Origin: Ettlia oleoabundans
Lineage: Eukaryota > Chlorophyta > Chlorophyceae > Chlamydomonadales
Direction: 5' to 3'
Length of the DNA: 37,244 nucleotides
Assembly: GCA_019693395.1 (NCBI GenBank)
Contig: JAAMXP010005345.1
Coordinates: forward strand, 1 to 37,244
Shown in pieces: positions 1-11,800 of this stretch. The notes under the pieces were generated by a model. The model was given only the letters and a program-made list of their open reading frames with translations. It searched no databases and was not told the origin of the DNA. The position numbers and the translations under genes were made by a program. How positions within the stretch are numbered: the stretch's first letter is position 1; the number at the start of each line of letters is the position of its first letter.

Positions 1-330
1 GGGGTGTCTGTTGGTGGAGTATGGCGTGCAAGTGGCGGGGATTGGCGGACTAGAGAAGCACTGCAAGGGTACTAAGGGCATATCCAGCCTGTAAAGATAT
101 GTGTGGATTCAATAAGCATGATGGCCGCCCTGCAGCTCGGTGTGGAGCTGTCCGTTGCTGCCCCATTCTAACCCTGCCCTGGTTGTGCCGGCAGTCTTGC
201 TAATCACAATTGCTTCAAAGCGTGCGACAGACGCATACCTACATTTTAAGGCAGCTTTGAGATTTGATGGTGCGGTACGAAAGCACTGTTTGGTGTATGG
301 TGGTGAGTTCTTGTGGTGTCCTGGTTGCAG
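1..330. other. Intron of the GlnRS gene (incomplete)
   Basis: These bases precede the first recognisable GlnRS exon. No segment encodes the expected preceding part of the enzyme in any frame. The stretch ends in a TGCAG acceptor, so it is read as the 3' part of an intron whose donor lies outside the window. Short open frames here show no family resemblance. Confidence 0.6.
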
Positions 331-3300
331 ATGGACCATAAGAATGAGAACTACAACATGTTTGACCTCATCGCGTACCGCATCAAGTTTGTGAAGCACC
401 CACACGCAGGTGTGTGGGTGATGTGGGGGTGGTTGAGGTGGCCGAACGGGGCGCCGTCCTCGTTCACATGGCTTTGGGGGCTGGGTCGAGGTATTGCATG
501 GCGAGAGAAGTTGGATAGTTGAGTGGGGTGATGTAGGCAGCCAGGAAGCAAAGATTGCAGTGAGCAGTTTATGAACCCTAGTCCTCGTCAACAAGGGTGC
601 CAAGCTTGGAACGGCGGAATGTTCTACTGTAGTCGTGTCACTGCATTTGCCAGCCTGCTCCTTGCCCCCACTCTCGCGCTCGTGTGCGGCCATCCTAGCT
701 ATTCATGGCTTGCGTGCCACCCACATGCATGTGTACCGCCACCTGTACTGCACGCATGCAGGTGACAAGTACTGCGTGTACCCCTCCTATGACTTCACCC
801 ACTGCCTTGTGGATGCACTGGAGAACATCACACACTCCATGTGTACCCTTGAGTTTGAGAGCAGGCGCGCCTCATACTACTGGCTGCTAGAGGTGAGGCC
901 TCGGCTCCTTTCACTGGCTATCCCTTTTTTCTTTCCCTTATCCATGGTCGCTACTTCTAGTTTGTAGTCTGATAGCTTATTGTTGCAAGCCGTACTTACC
1001 ATCAGCTCGCCGCCTCCCTTTGGACACCGGGTTAACCTGAATCCTGCATATGAACTAGTTTTCATTCTGTAAGTAGTTGATGGACGTGTCGTCACGTCTG
1101 CTTGCATGCTGCAGGTGCTGGGAACCTACAAGCCTCTTGTGTGGGAGTACAGTCGTCTCAACATCACCCACAACGTCATGTCCAAGCGTAGGCTCAACAG
1201 ACTAGTGACTGACAAGTATGTGCTAGGATGGGATGACCCGCGGCTGCTCACGCTAGCGGGGCTGCGGCGGCGTGGCGTCACGCCACAGGTGCACGGGCAT
1301 GCTTGATTGCGGGAATGTGTGTTTGACTGTAATGCTGAGTGGGATGAAAGTGAGTCATGCATGCAAGGGGCTCTCCTCGTGGCTGCTGCTTTACGGGGCC
1401 GCAGGCCATCAGCGCTTGCCATGATTTGTCTCCACGATAGCTGGTACACCCTCTTGCCCCTCACAGCAGCTCTACCAGCATCCGTCCCTTGTGCAACAAC
1501 AACATAGCCTAAGTTCGTCTTGCGCACCTTATCCTCGGTTTTCTCTCTCTCCTTTCCCTGCAGTCAATCAACAACTTCTGCCGGGAGATTGGCGTGACCC
1601 GCAGTGAAGGCGAGGTGCACCTGCACAAGCTCGACCACCACATCCGCGCTGACTTGGACGCCACCAGCCGGCGCACTCTGGGCGTGCTGCGCCCGCTGCG
1701 GGTTGTCATCACCAACCTGCCAGACAGCCATTTTGAGGAGGTGGAGGCTAAGGTCTGTGGATGTTTCAGGCCGCTGCTTTTGGTAGTGCATTTGTGGCGT
1801 TGATAGTTGTGCTCGACTAAGCACAAGCCTATGCCTGCGCAGCATAGCCCCGTGTCGTGTCAGTATTCAGCTGACTCGTGAATGGACGTTGCGGTTGCCT
1901 CTTTGGCAGTTGAACCGTACCCATAGCATTGGTTGTACCGCCCTTCTTGTGCCCTGCGCAGTACTTCCCCGGACGCAGCGATGAGGGTTACAAGGTGCCC
2001 TTCACCAAGGTTGTCTACATAGAGGTGGGTGCTGCAGCTGCGCTGATGGGGACACTTACTTTTCGCTGACGGATAAAGTTTACGCACAGATGGATCGCAT
2101 CACTGATTCGCACTCTAAAAGCACTCATTTCATTACAGATGATAGCATTTGCCAGCTGTTGGGCCGCTTTTAATATATGTCATGTGTGTATGCTGTAGCT
2201 GGCTGGCTCTCCCGCTGTCTGCCGGGTGGCCAATCTACGTGCCCGACCTGCATTTCAGACAGTCGGATCTCAGTCTGCCCTGAAAGGATTGTAATCAAGT
2301 CATGCATGGCACCCCTGACTGCTCCGCACCCCTGCAGGAGACAGACTTCCGGGAGGTTGATAGCAAGGATTACTACGGCTTGGCACCTGGAAAGTCGGTG
2401 ATGCTCAGGTGGGGAGAGCACCTGCTCGCCAGCAGGGGTGTTTGTCCAGGTGTGGTGTAGGGGGCATAGGGCGGCTTGTGTCCTTTGCCAAGCAGGCACA
2501 TGCCGCCGCCGCGGCCTGGTGACCAAACGAATGCCTGCAGCCTGGCAGGGCGGCAATTTTCGTATGATGTGTGGCATGTGACTGAAGCTTCATGCCGCTT
2601 TGTGCTGTCTTGCATGCAGGTACGCATACCCCATCACCTGTACCGCCTTTTCCAAGGACAGCTCTGGCCGGCTGACAGAGGTACAGGCAAACTACGAGCC
2701 CGACTTGACCGCCAAGAAGCCACCCAAGGGGGTGCTCAACTGGGTGGGGCAGCCTGCGCCTGGCAAGCAGCCGCCGAGCTTCGAGGCGCGGCTATACGAT
2801 GTGCTGTTCAAGAGCCAGAATCCAGGCTCCTTGGTGGGTAGCAGCGCTGCAGACCTGCCCTTTGAAGTTGTCTGATTTAACTTTAGCATGCCGCCAGTAG
2901 TTAGCCTGCTTGCGCCATTATGCATGACAGTTGGCCTGGGTACAACCATTCTGTTGCCTGGATATTTGCCGGGTTGTGTGTCCTGTCTGTGTGCCACCGC
3001 GCCGGGTGTCAACGGGTTGGCTTTCTCACCTGCCACCCGCGCCGCTGCCTGAGTTGCAGGATGACTGGCTCACAGACTTATATCCAGAGTCGCTTGTGGT
3101 GGTTAAGGGCGCCTATGCCACCCCCGAGCTTGCAAAGGCCCAGCCGGGCGCCAGGTGTGGCGGCAGTTCGTGGCGCTCCGCATACATGCTATAGCTGTCG
3201 GCTGCAGCTGAACTAGCTGCGTGTACCAAGGCACCAGCCTTTTGGCTGCCCCGGAGCTGCTCGTGCACCGTTGCTGCGATGTGCCTTCTCGCTGCCCTGC

Positions 3301-3524
3301 TTGTCTGACTGCATGCCTGTCCTTAATTGCTTTGGCTTGATGCTCGCATGCCAGCTGATCCACTTGTCATGCTTCCTTGTTCTGCCTGCAGGTTCCAGCT
3401 TGAGCGGTTGGGGTACTTCTGCGTGGATACCGACAGCGCCCCTGGCAGCTTGGTGCTGAACCGCACATGCACCCTCAAGGAGAGCTTCCCCAAGCAGACA
3501 GCAGCCAAGGGCGGCAAGAAGTGA
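331..3524 (+). CDS. QARS: Glutaminyl-tRNA synthetase, C-terminal part (5' end outside window)
   Basis: Charges tRNA-Gln with glutamine in the cytosol (class I aminoacyl-tRNA synthetase). Exons: 331-409, 762-892, 1115-1288, 1564-1752, 1962-2024, 2338-2408, 2620-2833, 3060-3154, 3392-3524. All junctions are GT-AG and in phase, giving 382 codons before the stop. The translation follows eukaryotic GlnRS closely: [20 protein letters not shown], then the KMSKS-class loop as [30 protein letters not shown], and the anticodon-binding beta-barrels with [23 protein letters not shown] and FQLERLGYF, ending in a Lys-rich tail. These segments separate it from GluRS. About half of the roughly 775-residue family length is present; the HIGH region and N-terminal domain must lie left of the window. 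The first visible exon starts in phase 0 after a TGCAG acceptor at 330. A TGTAA signal lies 96 bp after the stop. Confidence 0.95.
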
Positions 3525-4283
3525 CGCATTTCAGCGCCACCGTTGGTGGAGGCACCTTGGTGCAGAACGCACTGCAGAGAGCGATACCTTAGGAAGGACT
3601 TCAGGGAGCCGAGGAGGCCTGTAAAGTAGGGAATTGCTTAGTATCAACCTCTCCTATCATATGATGATCATGAGACTGCCGCGCTTGAGCAAGTATACCT
3701 GTTCAGCTTCTTTCACATATCTTCAGTATGTAAGCTTGCGTCTCAACAGCCATTGCCGAAAAACAGCAATTGTAGGACAATGGGTCATAGCGTGCTCAGT
3801 GCTCTCTGGAGTGCTGGTTTGGAGAGTTCATACCTTGCTTGTTGGTGCTGCAAGCCTTCGTGAGTTTGTGCACAACCCAATAGATTTCGCATGCTTTGAA
3901 AACACGGCCCAACACACACCCATAAAACAGTTAAACAAGAGGCTACTTGGGAGCGGCTGTCGGCGCCTGCTGCCGCCTGGCAGCTACCTGCACCGTGCCG
4001 CCGAGGAGGTGAGATGACACAGGCGGGTCGGCCTGTTGCGCTTTGACATATTCAAATACTCCATAACCTCGCTCGTTGCGGTTTTCTAGCGCGGCTGTTG
4101 CCCTGCCTGAGCTGTGCAAGTCAGCTCAGGGAGAGAGGGATTCGTCATGCTGTGCGCTGTGCCCACAAGTCAGCATAAACTTTTGTGGCCCTCATGAGCC
4201 GTCCAGTCGGCCTTTTTCATGGATTCGAAGCTCGCAAATTTGACTTGTGTTGTGTTGTAGTCCCGCTGCGGAGCACTCAGACG
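3525..4283. other. Intergenic region between GlnRS and cyclin B
   Basis: About 760 bp holding the GlnRS 3' UTR with its TGTAA signal and the presumed cyclin promoter and 5' UTR. It is more AT-rich than the exons. An open frame of 127 codons at 3634-4017 shows no domain or codon-use sign of being a gene. No convincing TATA box, RNA gene or repeat was seen. Confidence 0.6.
3620..3624 (+). terminator. TGTAA poly(A) signal, GlnRS
   Basis: TGTAA pentamer 96 bp beyond the GlnRS stop codon. TGTAA is the established chlorophyte polyadenylation signal, so the transcript probably ends about 10-20 bp downstream. Confidence 0.7.
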
Positions 4284-7200
4284 ATGCAGGTGGTACAGGG
4301 ACCGGAGAACGGCCACGTTCCCGCCCCCGCCGCGGCTAAGGCGGGCCAAGCGGCGAAGGGCTTGGCGGCGGGAGGCAGTCGCAGGTGGGCGGGCTTTTTC
4401 GGGCCGTTGGAAAAGAGCGGGGGGGATCCAGTCCCTGGCTGGAAGAGCTAGCAAGGCCTTTAGGTGTGTCTAGGAAAGGAGTAGGACGTCGAGGGTTGCG
4501 AAGTGCTGGCGCAGCCGGCTGGCATGGCCTGACTTGCCACAAGCACCATCTGCCTCGTTTGCTGACCCGCCGTGCTGCAGAGGCATATCCTCCCAACACC
4601 CTTGTGCACTTGTGTGTAAAAAAAGCGTCGTCTGCTCTTGTGCCAAAGTTTAATCCTGCCTTGACCATAAAGGACTGTTGTGAATGAGAACTTCTGATCC
4701 AGCATTGGGTCCTCTATTTCCTGCTGTTCACCTACACGTATTGAACTGTTTTGGTTCAGGATAGCCACCCATCTATCTATGTCCAGCAATTGTTTGATTA
4801 ATGTGTATGTCAACTGACAGTCCCGTCAAGCTTCGGTTGGACACCCCATGCATCCTCTGCCGCAGGGCTTTGGGCGACATTGGGAATCTGGTTGCACCCT
4901 TCAACGCCAAGGCCTCCCTCCAGGCACCCAAGGAAGCGGCTGCTAAGCAGGTGATTCAGGGCAAACTGGGTGCCTGTGTGCGTCACGTTATCATGAATTT
5001 ACCAATGCCAAGCGCAGTTGATGGGTCTGGTGCAGTTGTTGGCAGACCCTCACAGCTGTGGACAGCCACCTGCCTGATATGCGTCCCGCATCCTTGCCCC
5101 TGCAGCGGCCTGGCGTGTTGACACGGCGCGCTGCGGCGCAACTGGCGGCGGTTGGTGACGGCAATGCTCAGGTGCCCTCTTCGTGTGCAAAAGGTTCTTG
5201 TGGTGGTGGGCTGGCCTGGCCTGTTGGACCATTCGCGCCCCTATGCGCCGATGGGCGTGGCTTCGTGTTCATTGCCCCCGTTCATTGCCCCCTATTGATC
5301 CCTCCTGGCCACACCCTTTTGGGTCCACGCTCTTCCATGCAGGCTGCCAACCCCGGTAGCTATGGCGCAGCCAAGCCTCGGGCTGGCGGCTTGCGTCCCC
5401 GTGACACCAACATGCCCGTGGTCAGCCAGGCAGCTGCTGGTGCGGCAGCTGCGGTGGCCGAGAAGAAGCCGGCTTCTGCAGGCCGCAGCATGTCCCAGCT
5501 GCTGCAGGAGCGCAGCGAAGCTGCGATGAGCAGTGGCAAGGCGGCAGCCAAGGCCAAGGCGGCTGCTGTGATGCCCGACATTGACTCCGCTGATGCCTCT
5601 GACCCGCTCCACGCTACCGACTTTGTGGCCGACATCTACTCCTACTACAAGCGCATGGAGCCGCAGCTGCGCATCGCTCCCGACTACATGTCCCGCCAGG
5701 TGGGTTCTGTGCAAGGAGTCATGTGTGCGCGTGTGTGCAAAAGGTTTGCAGAATGACTCAAGGCACTGGACTGTTTGAATGAGTGGAGTGCTGAATGGGT
5801 CCCATGGGGCCAAAAGGTTGCATCCATCCCGTTTTCTCTTCTAAAGGTAGAGCATTCTCATTGCTGTTGTCACTCGTGCCTTGCTGTGCTGCAGAGCGAC
5901 ATAAATGAGAAGATGCGTGCGATCCTCATTGACTGGCTTGTGGATGTTGACTTCAAGTTCAAGGTTGGCGCCCCGAAATATGAACACTGGCTTGCCACGC
6001 CTCCCCACCATTGCCTACCCATCTCTTCTGGTTGAATGTGGGTGAGGTCCTCACGTTTCCTATCAGTTCCATAGCTCCAGGCTTTGTGATGTTGCATGCC
6101 CGGTCGTGTTCCGCTAACCCTGGTTCCCCCTGCAGCTGATGCCCGAGACGCTTTACCTGACGGTCAACCTCATCGACCGCTTCCTGGAGTTGAAGCAGGT
6201 GTCGCGCAAACACCTGCAGCTGGTTGGAGTGACAGCCATGCTCATCGCCAGCAAGTATGAGGAAATCTGGGCGCCTGAGGTGAATGCCAGGCAGAAAACA
6301 CCTTAACAATCTGTGTCTGGCCGAGCTATCCATGCCCTCACGGTGTCATTAGACGTTGATTCACCCTGCCATCAACATGCCTCTGTAATGCGCGCAACCT
6401 GCTTCCAAGTCATCATGCCAAAACTGCCTGCCCGGTAACCTTCACTCTTGTGCCCTGACTGCAGGTGGCGGACTTTGTCTACATCTCTGACCGTGCCTAC
6501 ACCCGCGACCAAATCCTGAACATGGAGAAGATCATGCTCAACACGCTGAGTTTCAACCTCACCGTGCCAAGTGAGTGGGCAGTGCAATGAGATTGCAACA
6601 AAGGCCATGGCTTTGCAGGCTTCACTTCCTTTATTGCATTGGCAAGCAAGTGGTTCCAGGCGATGTTGATTGCCACTGCAGCCTGCGCCCACTGCTTGCC
6701 TTCTCCCTTCCTTCCAATATGCAGGCACTTACAACTTCCTGGTGCGCAACTACAAGGCGGCAGGTGTAGCAGACAACAAGTGAGGCTGAGTTTACTTTCT
6801 GGCTGACTGCCAAGTGGACTCATCGCCCGCCTGAAATAGCTGCAAAAGAGGAAATATATGCTAAGAACTCTGAACACCCCGTCTTCTACACTGAGTTTGG
6901 TGGTTTGCTTGATGTGATCCCAGCGCAATTCATCAGGTGCCTATTATGCTGGCTGTGCCCGCCTGCAGGGCGGTGACCCAGCTGGCCACCTACCTGGTTG
7001 AGCTGTCAATGGTGGACTACACGGGCTTGCGGGTGAGGAAGATGCTGCCTGGCACAGGCGGCAATGTCGGTTTGACCAAGTAGTGCAGTGGGCTTGTTTT
7101 ACTATATACGTCACTTTTCTGCATCTATGCTCCAAAAGGCATGGCTTGCAGTTGCACAGGGCAAGCAACATCCCTTGCAAATACATTGCTTGTGCCATTG

Positions 7201-7680
7201 CCAGTAGCATGCCACTCACAACCCCTGCCTTGCTTGATGCCCTGCAGTATCCGTACTCAATGCTGGCAGCAGCGGCAGTGTACGCAGCACAGCTGGCGGT
7301 TGGGTCCCCCAACCCCTATTCCGCCACCCTGGCCCGCCACTCGGGATACACCCTGGAGAGCATCAAGGAGTGCGTGCAGCACCTGGCCACCCTGTGGCGC
7401 AAGGCCCCCAACTCTTCTCTGTCGGCTGTGTACAAGAAGGTGAGCAGGCATTGCCCAACTGGCGTTGTAACCGTGCAACGAACAGCCGCAGCAGCGGCAT
7501 ACCAGTGGCTGGGCTTTGCTTTCGGCTGCTTGAGCCTCAGTCTGCTCAAAGGTGCGTGTTCATGCTGAATCTTGTTGCCTTAACCGTCTGTGCCGTTGCT
7601 GCTTGCAGTACTCGACCGAGAAGTGCAACAATGTGGCCCTCAACTACGATGTGCCTGCTGTGCTACTGGCAGCACAGTAG
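4284..7680 (+). CDS. CYCB: B-type (mitotic) cyclin
   Basis: Regulatory subunit that activates CDK1/CDKA/CDKB for entry into mitosis. Exons: 4284-4384, 4866-4950, 5106-5171, 5343-5699, 5895-5963, 6136-6279, 6465-6570, 6725-6779, 6969-7032, 7248-7439, 7609-7680; 436 residues. Residues 33-41 read RRALGDIGN, an exact RxxLxxIxN destruction box for APC/C-driven degradation. A flexible Ala/Lys-rich stretch follows, with [10 protein letters not shown] just before the cyclin fold. The cyclin box starts near residue 210 with [12 protein letters not shown] and continues with [12 protein letters not shown] and [11 protein letters not shown]; the second fold contains [15 protein letters not shown]. These are hallmark B-type motifs. 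Every junction is GT-AG and in frame. An in-frame ATG at 4185 could add 33 residues; 4284 was preferred because it lies shortly before the D-box, as is usual. Confidence 0.95.
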
Positions 7681-8833
7681 GCTGGTTGCCTGCCCATCTT
7701 GCAGCTTCTGCATGTCCCTCTACTTGCCAGATAGCCTGTGAAGGCAACTGAGCTCGCTCAGTATACCCAAACCAACAGTTGATTTTACCAGCTCACCCAA
7801 CGAGGCTGTCAGCATATTCTGGCAGGCGCCTCTTTTGGGGCAGGATTGAAATTACAGAATCCTTGTAGGTAGCTAGACAGTAAATTCTAAATCGTGGTAG
7901 CGACAAATTCCCCTCACCTGTAACCCACGCTTCACTCAATTCTTCCTGCCTTGTTCCCCAGGCCCCTTTTCCTCATTGGATTTCCCTTTCCACAGCGCCG
8001 TTTCGCTTTGCTGTGTTGACTGCGCAGTGATTGCGCGCCTGTCCAGCAGCGGTGCATTTGGATTACGCACCTGCATGCTGGCCCCCGTACTAATCGCAAT
8101 ATTCCTCCCCAATCGATGCGCCCCCTTCTCCCATGCTCACACCGTGCTGGATTTTGAACGCCAATGCTGGAGGCCAGCAGCTCCCCTCCCTGGCATGTAT
8201 GCTGGTGTAACAGAATGTGAGTCAGGCACCTCCACAACAAGCCAAGTCGGTGTGCCTTGGCATAGGCAGGGTACAGGCGGCAGGCGTGCATTGAGTGGCA
8301 ACTGACAGCATGACAACTGTGGCACTACGTGCCAGTGTTGTCACTATCAAGCACTGCCTGGCGCTTGTCACCATGCTGGCTGGGAGGGCAGGACCACGAA
8401 TGCAACCAGCATGGCTCGCTGTCGCACTGTCAAGCCTTACACTGGCTTTAGCCAGCAAGCAAGTCGCTTGCACGATATTGGAAACAAGGTTGAACGGTGT
8501 TTGCCTTCCAAACACGACGGCGGGGAAGTTGGGGAGTGCTTCCGAGCTGGTTGTGGGGCAGTAGCTGGTTGTCTACAGCGATCAAGCCCAAGGAGATTCA
8601 AATCCCAATACCATGCAAATAAGGCTGCCAGGCACTTGTCAGCATTTTGCTGCAGCATTGCGTCCAATGATCCAAGTTGCGCCAGATGGCGCCAGCTTGG
8701 CGGTGCCATTCTTCTTTCTCCCACTCACCATCGTCAGCAATATAGAATTCGTCGGGTCAGTTGCATTGCACGCCATTCACCCGCTGTTATCATAGTGAAC
8801 AACGGGATCGTGAATTTAAGGCAACCGCCTGGA
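7681..8833. other. Intergenic region before the Nup133-like gene
   Basis: 1.15 kb with the cyclin 3' UTR at its left and the upstream region of the Nup133-like gene at its right. An open frame runs in phase into the Nup133-like exon from 8411, but its composition looks non-coding. No beta-propeller-like coding sequence was found on either strand. The segment 8677-8705 is rich in GGCGCC-type inverted repeats, including the perfect 8-bp palindrome TGGCGCCA at 8687-8694. Confidence 0.55.
7919..7923 (+). terminator. TGTAA poly(A) signal, cyclin B
   Basis: TGTAA pentamer 239 bp beyond the cyclin stop, the only one seen between the stop and the next gene. It fits the chlorophyte polyadenylation signal. 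Confidence 0.6.
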
Positions 8834-11800
8834 ATGGACGCAGCGTCGCGCAGGGATGAGGAAGCTGTTAGGGCGGCGATCGCTGCACGACAGCGAATGC
8901 CGCAAGCACCGCAGCAGCCGCACATCAATCGGCAGAGTCTCGTGGACGCGACCGCTGTTTTTAGAGCTTTGGTAGCAGCCTGTGAGGGACAACTCACGAT
9001 CCCAGCTTTGGCGCAAAGGCTGACAGAGTAAGCCTCCTGTTCTTCTTGCCGTTCGTGGGGTCTGGTCTGCGCTTTACGATGAATATGAATGCGTCTGCTA
9101 CTGAATATAGTGGCATATTCCGGTGCATGACGGGCGGCACATTTTTGGGCAGTGCCGGCGCACTCCTTGGGAGTCGCGGCGGTCTTGCAGCGGTTTGCCA
9201 TTTGAGTTTGGCCTTTGCGTTCCCACCCTCAGGCTTGATGCTTTCCGTGGGCTGGGGCGAGACAATGCCATTGCGCAATACAGCCGCCACATCCTGGATG
9301 CGTTGCCCAAGCTGTTCACTGCGCAACACGGCGGCGGCGAGACAGGTGATGAGCGCTTTGTGTACCGGCTGCTGCACCACCTTTGGTTCCGCCTGTGTCA
9401 AGCTTTGGTGATTGATTTGTTTTATTGCTCTGTGCTTCGCGCCATTAAATACATAACAAATTCTTCTTTTTCAACCCTGCAGTGGGTGAACAGCTTTTGT
9501 CCAAGCTGGCGAAGCATAACCTGCTACTGCAGATCCTGGGCGACGCCGGCGCCTTCCCCCGGCTGCATGCCACCGTATTGAGGTGAGGTGGTGGAAGGCA
9601 CTGCAGTGCCTAATCGGTGGGCACCTGCTTGTTCATACCAAAGCTTGCCTAAAGATCGTGGCAAGTCTGCATGCATATTCATTCTATCAGAGGCCGTTTG
9701 CCTGATCCAGTCCCCCCATGTCGCTGACTGATTGAATGCGGCGCAGGTACCTGTTTGAGGATGGCCAGCGGCTGCAGGCGCTTATCGACATACGGGAGCT
9801 GGAGAGCAAGCAGCAGGAGCAGCAGCCGAGAGCCGGCAGCACAGGAGAAGGCATGTGGCAGCACTACCCTGTCAATGCTGCTACCCCTGCTGCTGCCTGC
9901 CAGCTGATTGGGAGGGAGAACATTTACCAGCAAACCACGTTGTGATGGCTCGACCCTTACGCCTATAGACAGGGCGCTTTGGTGACATCAACTAGGCAGC
10001 AGTCATCTGCCGCCAGGCCTCCTCTTGATGTTCCCTGAGCCTGTTGCACATTGCTGCTCTGCAGGGAACTCCCCACTTCACGAGGTGATTGTGGCTGCCG
10101 GTCGGGCCTGTGCAGCAGCCGTGGATGGCAGCGGCGACAGGTCAGCGGAGGAAATCTTCTACGCCTGCCCCACATCCACAGTGGCTCAATTCCTCAAGCA
10201 GGTGGCAGCTGCAGCAGCTAATGCAGGTAGGCAGCCTGGGCAGGCAGCCGCAGACTTTGAAGGGGTGAAGCTGCTCATCAAAGCGGTGCAGGCAAGTAGA
10301 CTCAGATTTAGGGACAACCAGCCGCCCTGGCAGCCCGTATGTGGTTGAGCAGATGATGCGTGCCGCCAGTAGTATTCCCCGACTGTCTTGGCCTTAGCAG
10401 CCTTCCTGAATGCGCAGTTGTTGTCTGATTGCCACTTTCAGTTCAATACCCTGGATTGCCTCACGGTCCGGCTGACACAGCGTAGCTGGTCCACCTCCTT
10501 GCAGGTTGCCTTGGGCGGTGCCCTGCAGCAGCGTGCAGAGCAGCAGCAGTGGTTTGGGCCAGCCATAAACGCGGCAGTGGCTGGACTGGATGAGCCAGAA
10601 TGGACAGCAGGCGCGGACGTGCGTGCAGCTCTGCAGGGTCTGGCAGAGGCCTGCTGCAGGTGGGGCTGAATATTCCAGATCAGTCCTTGAGCACAGTTCC
10701 ATGCTCCCTAAAATGGCAGGGCTTTGGATGGCATCCTGGGTTCATTGTGGGTAGTTTGATTGCTGGATGCCCGGCCCAATCTGCCACACTGGCTGACAGC
10801 GGGGCACAGATGAATGTATTCCCCCGTCTATCCCCGACATACATTCAGGCTGCACCCGTTGTTGATGCTGGAAGCGCCGCAGCAGGCGCATTCCTGTGTC
10901 GTGCAGCTATCTGAGCTGACAGGTCAGCAGCTCTGTGAAACTCTGGTTGTGGGTGTTCCATGCACACTCATGCTTGTTTGCGATTGCGATGGTTTTTAGG
11001 CCCCTCCATCCATAACACAGTCCAAGAGGCAATCAATGCCAGGGAATTTTTGTTGCCTTTGCGATTGCTGCAAACAGGCATGGTTGTAATGCGATTCCTC
11101 TGCCCCCTGCAGATCGCCTCCTGAATGCTTGCGCCGCCGCAGTCACTGCAGCGCCAGCGGGGCAGCAGCGGCTGCGCCTGCACCGCGAGTATGCCGGTGT
11201 GCGGGAGCGGCTGCTGGGCCAGCTGCTGCAGCAGGCGCTTGTACTGAGTCAGCAAGGTACATGGCTGTACTGGTACCTGCTGTTGCCATTGACGCACAAC
11301 ACGGTTGGAAGGTGGCACGGCTGCAATCCTGGAAGCACAAAGGGTTGCAAGCGTAGGGAGGGATTTGCTGTTAACTGATGTAGTTCTTCATTTGATATCG
11401 TTGTTGCGGCAGCAGCAAGTTCGACTAATTGGCTTCTCACTCTCACTCCCCCCACACCCATGACCCACCAACCACCCACCACCACCACTACCACCACATA
11501 CGCACACACACGCACGCACGCACAATCCCCAACTCGTGCGCAGATGAGGCAGAAGGTGTGCACCAGGTCCGTCGCATCCAAGGCATGGCTGAGGCACACG
11601 CCGCTTACCCCCAGCTGTACGACATTGCCGATGCCACCGGCGAACGCCAGGAGCTCTTCCAGGAGATGCAGCAGCTGCATGGCGATGGGCTGAACCCGCC
11701 CTTTGCTGATTACGTGTTTGAGAGGTAAACTAAAGCAGCACCGCGTCAGCTGGTGCTGCCGCTCCTTGCCAACCAAATGTAAGTGCCTGTGAGCATGCCG

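Noticed and set aside
3634..4017. Open frame of 127 codons between GlnRS and cyclin B
   Set aside because: No domain, signal peptide or sensible codon use; it starts about 10 bp after the GlnRS poly(A) signal, in AT-rich intergenic sequence, and has no poly(A) signal of its own.
8411..8833. In-frame extension of the Nup133-like protein to an ATG at 8411
   Set aside because: The extension is open but reads like untranslated sequence (Cys/Arg/His-rich, no helical pattern, no similarity to Nup133), so the ATG at 8834 was kept.
10337..10441. GC donor CAG|GCAAGT at about 10292 as an exon end in Nup133
   Set aside because: It matches the GC-donor consensus, but reading on gives RDNQPPWQP, resembling the segment before PWTA in animal Nup133, and reaches a strong GTATGT donor at 10337 in phase.
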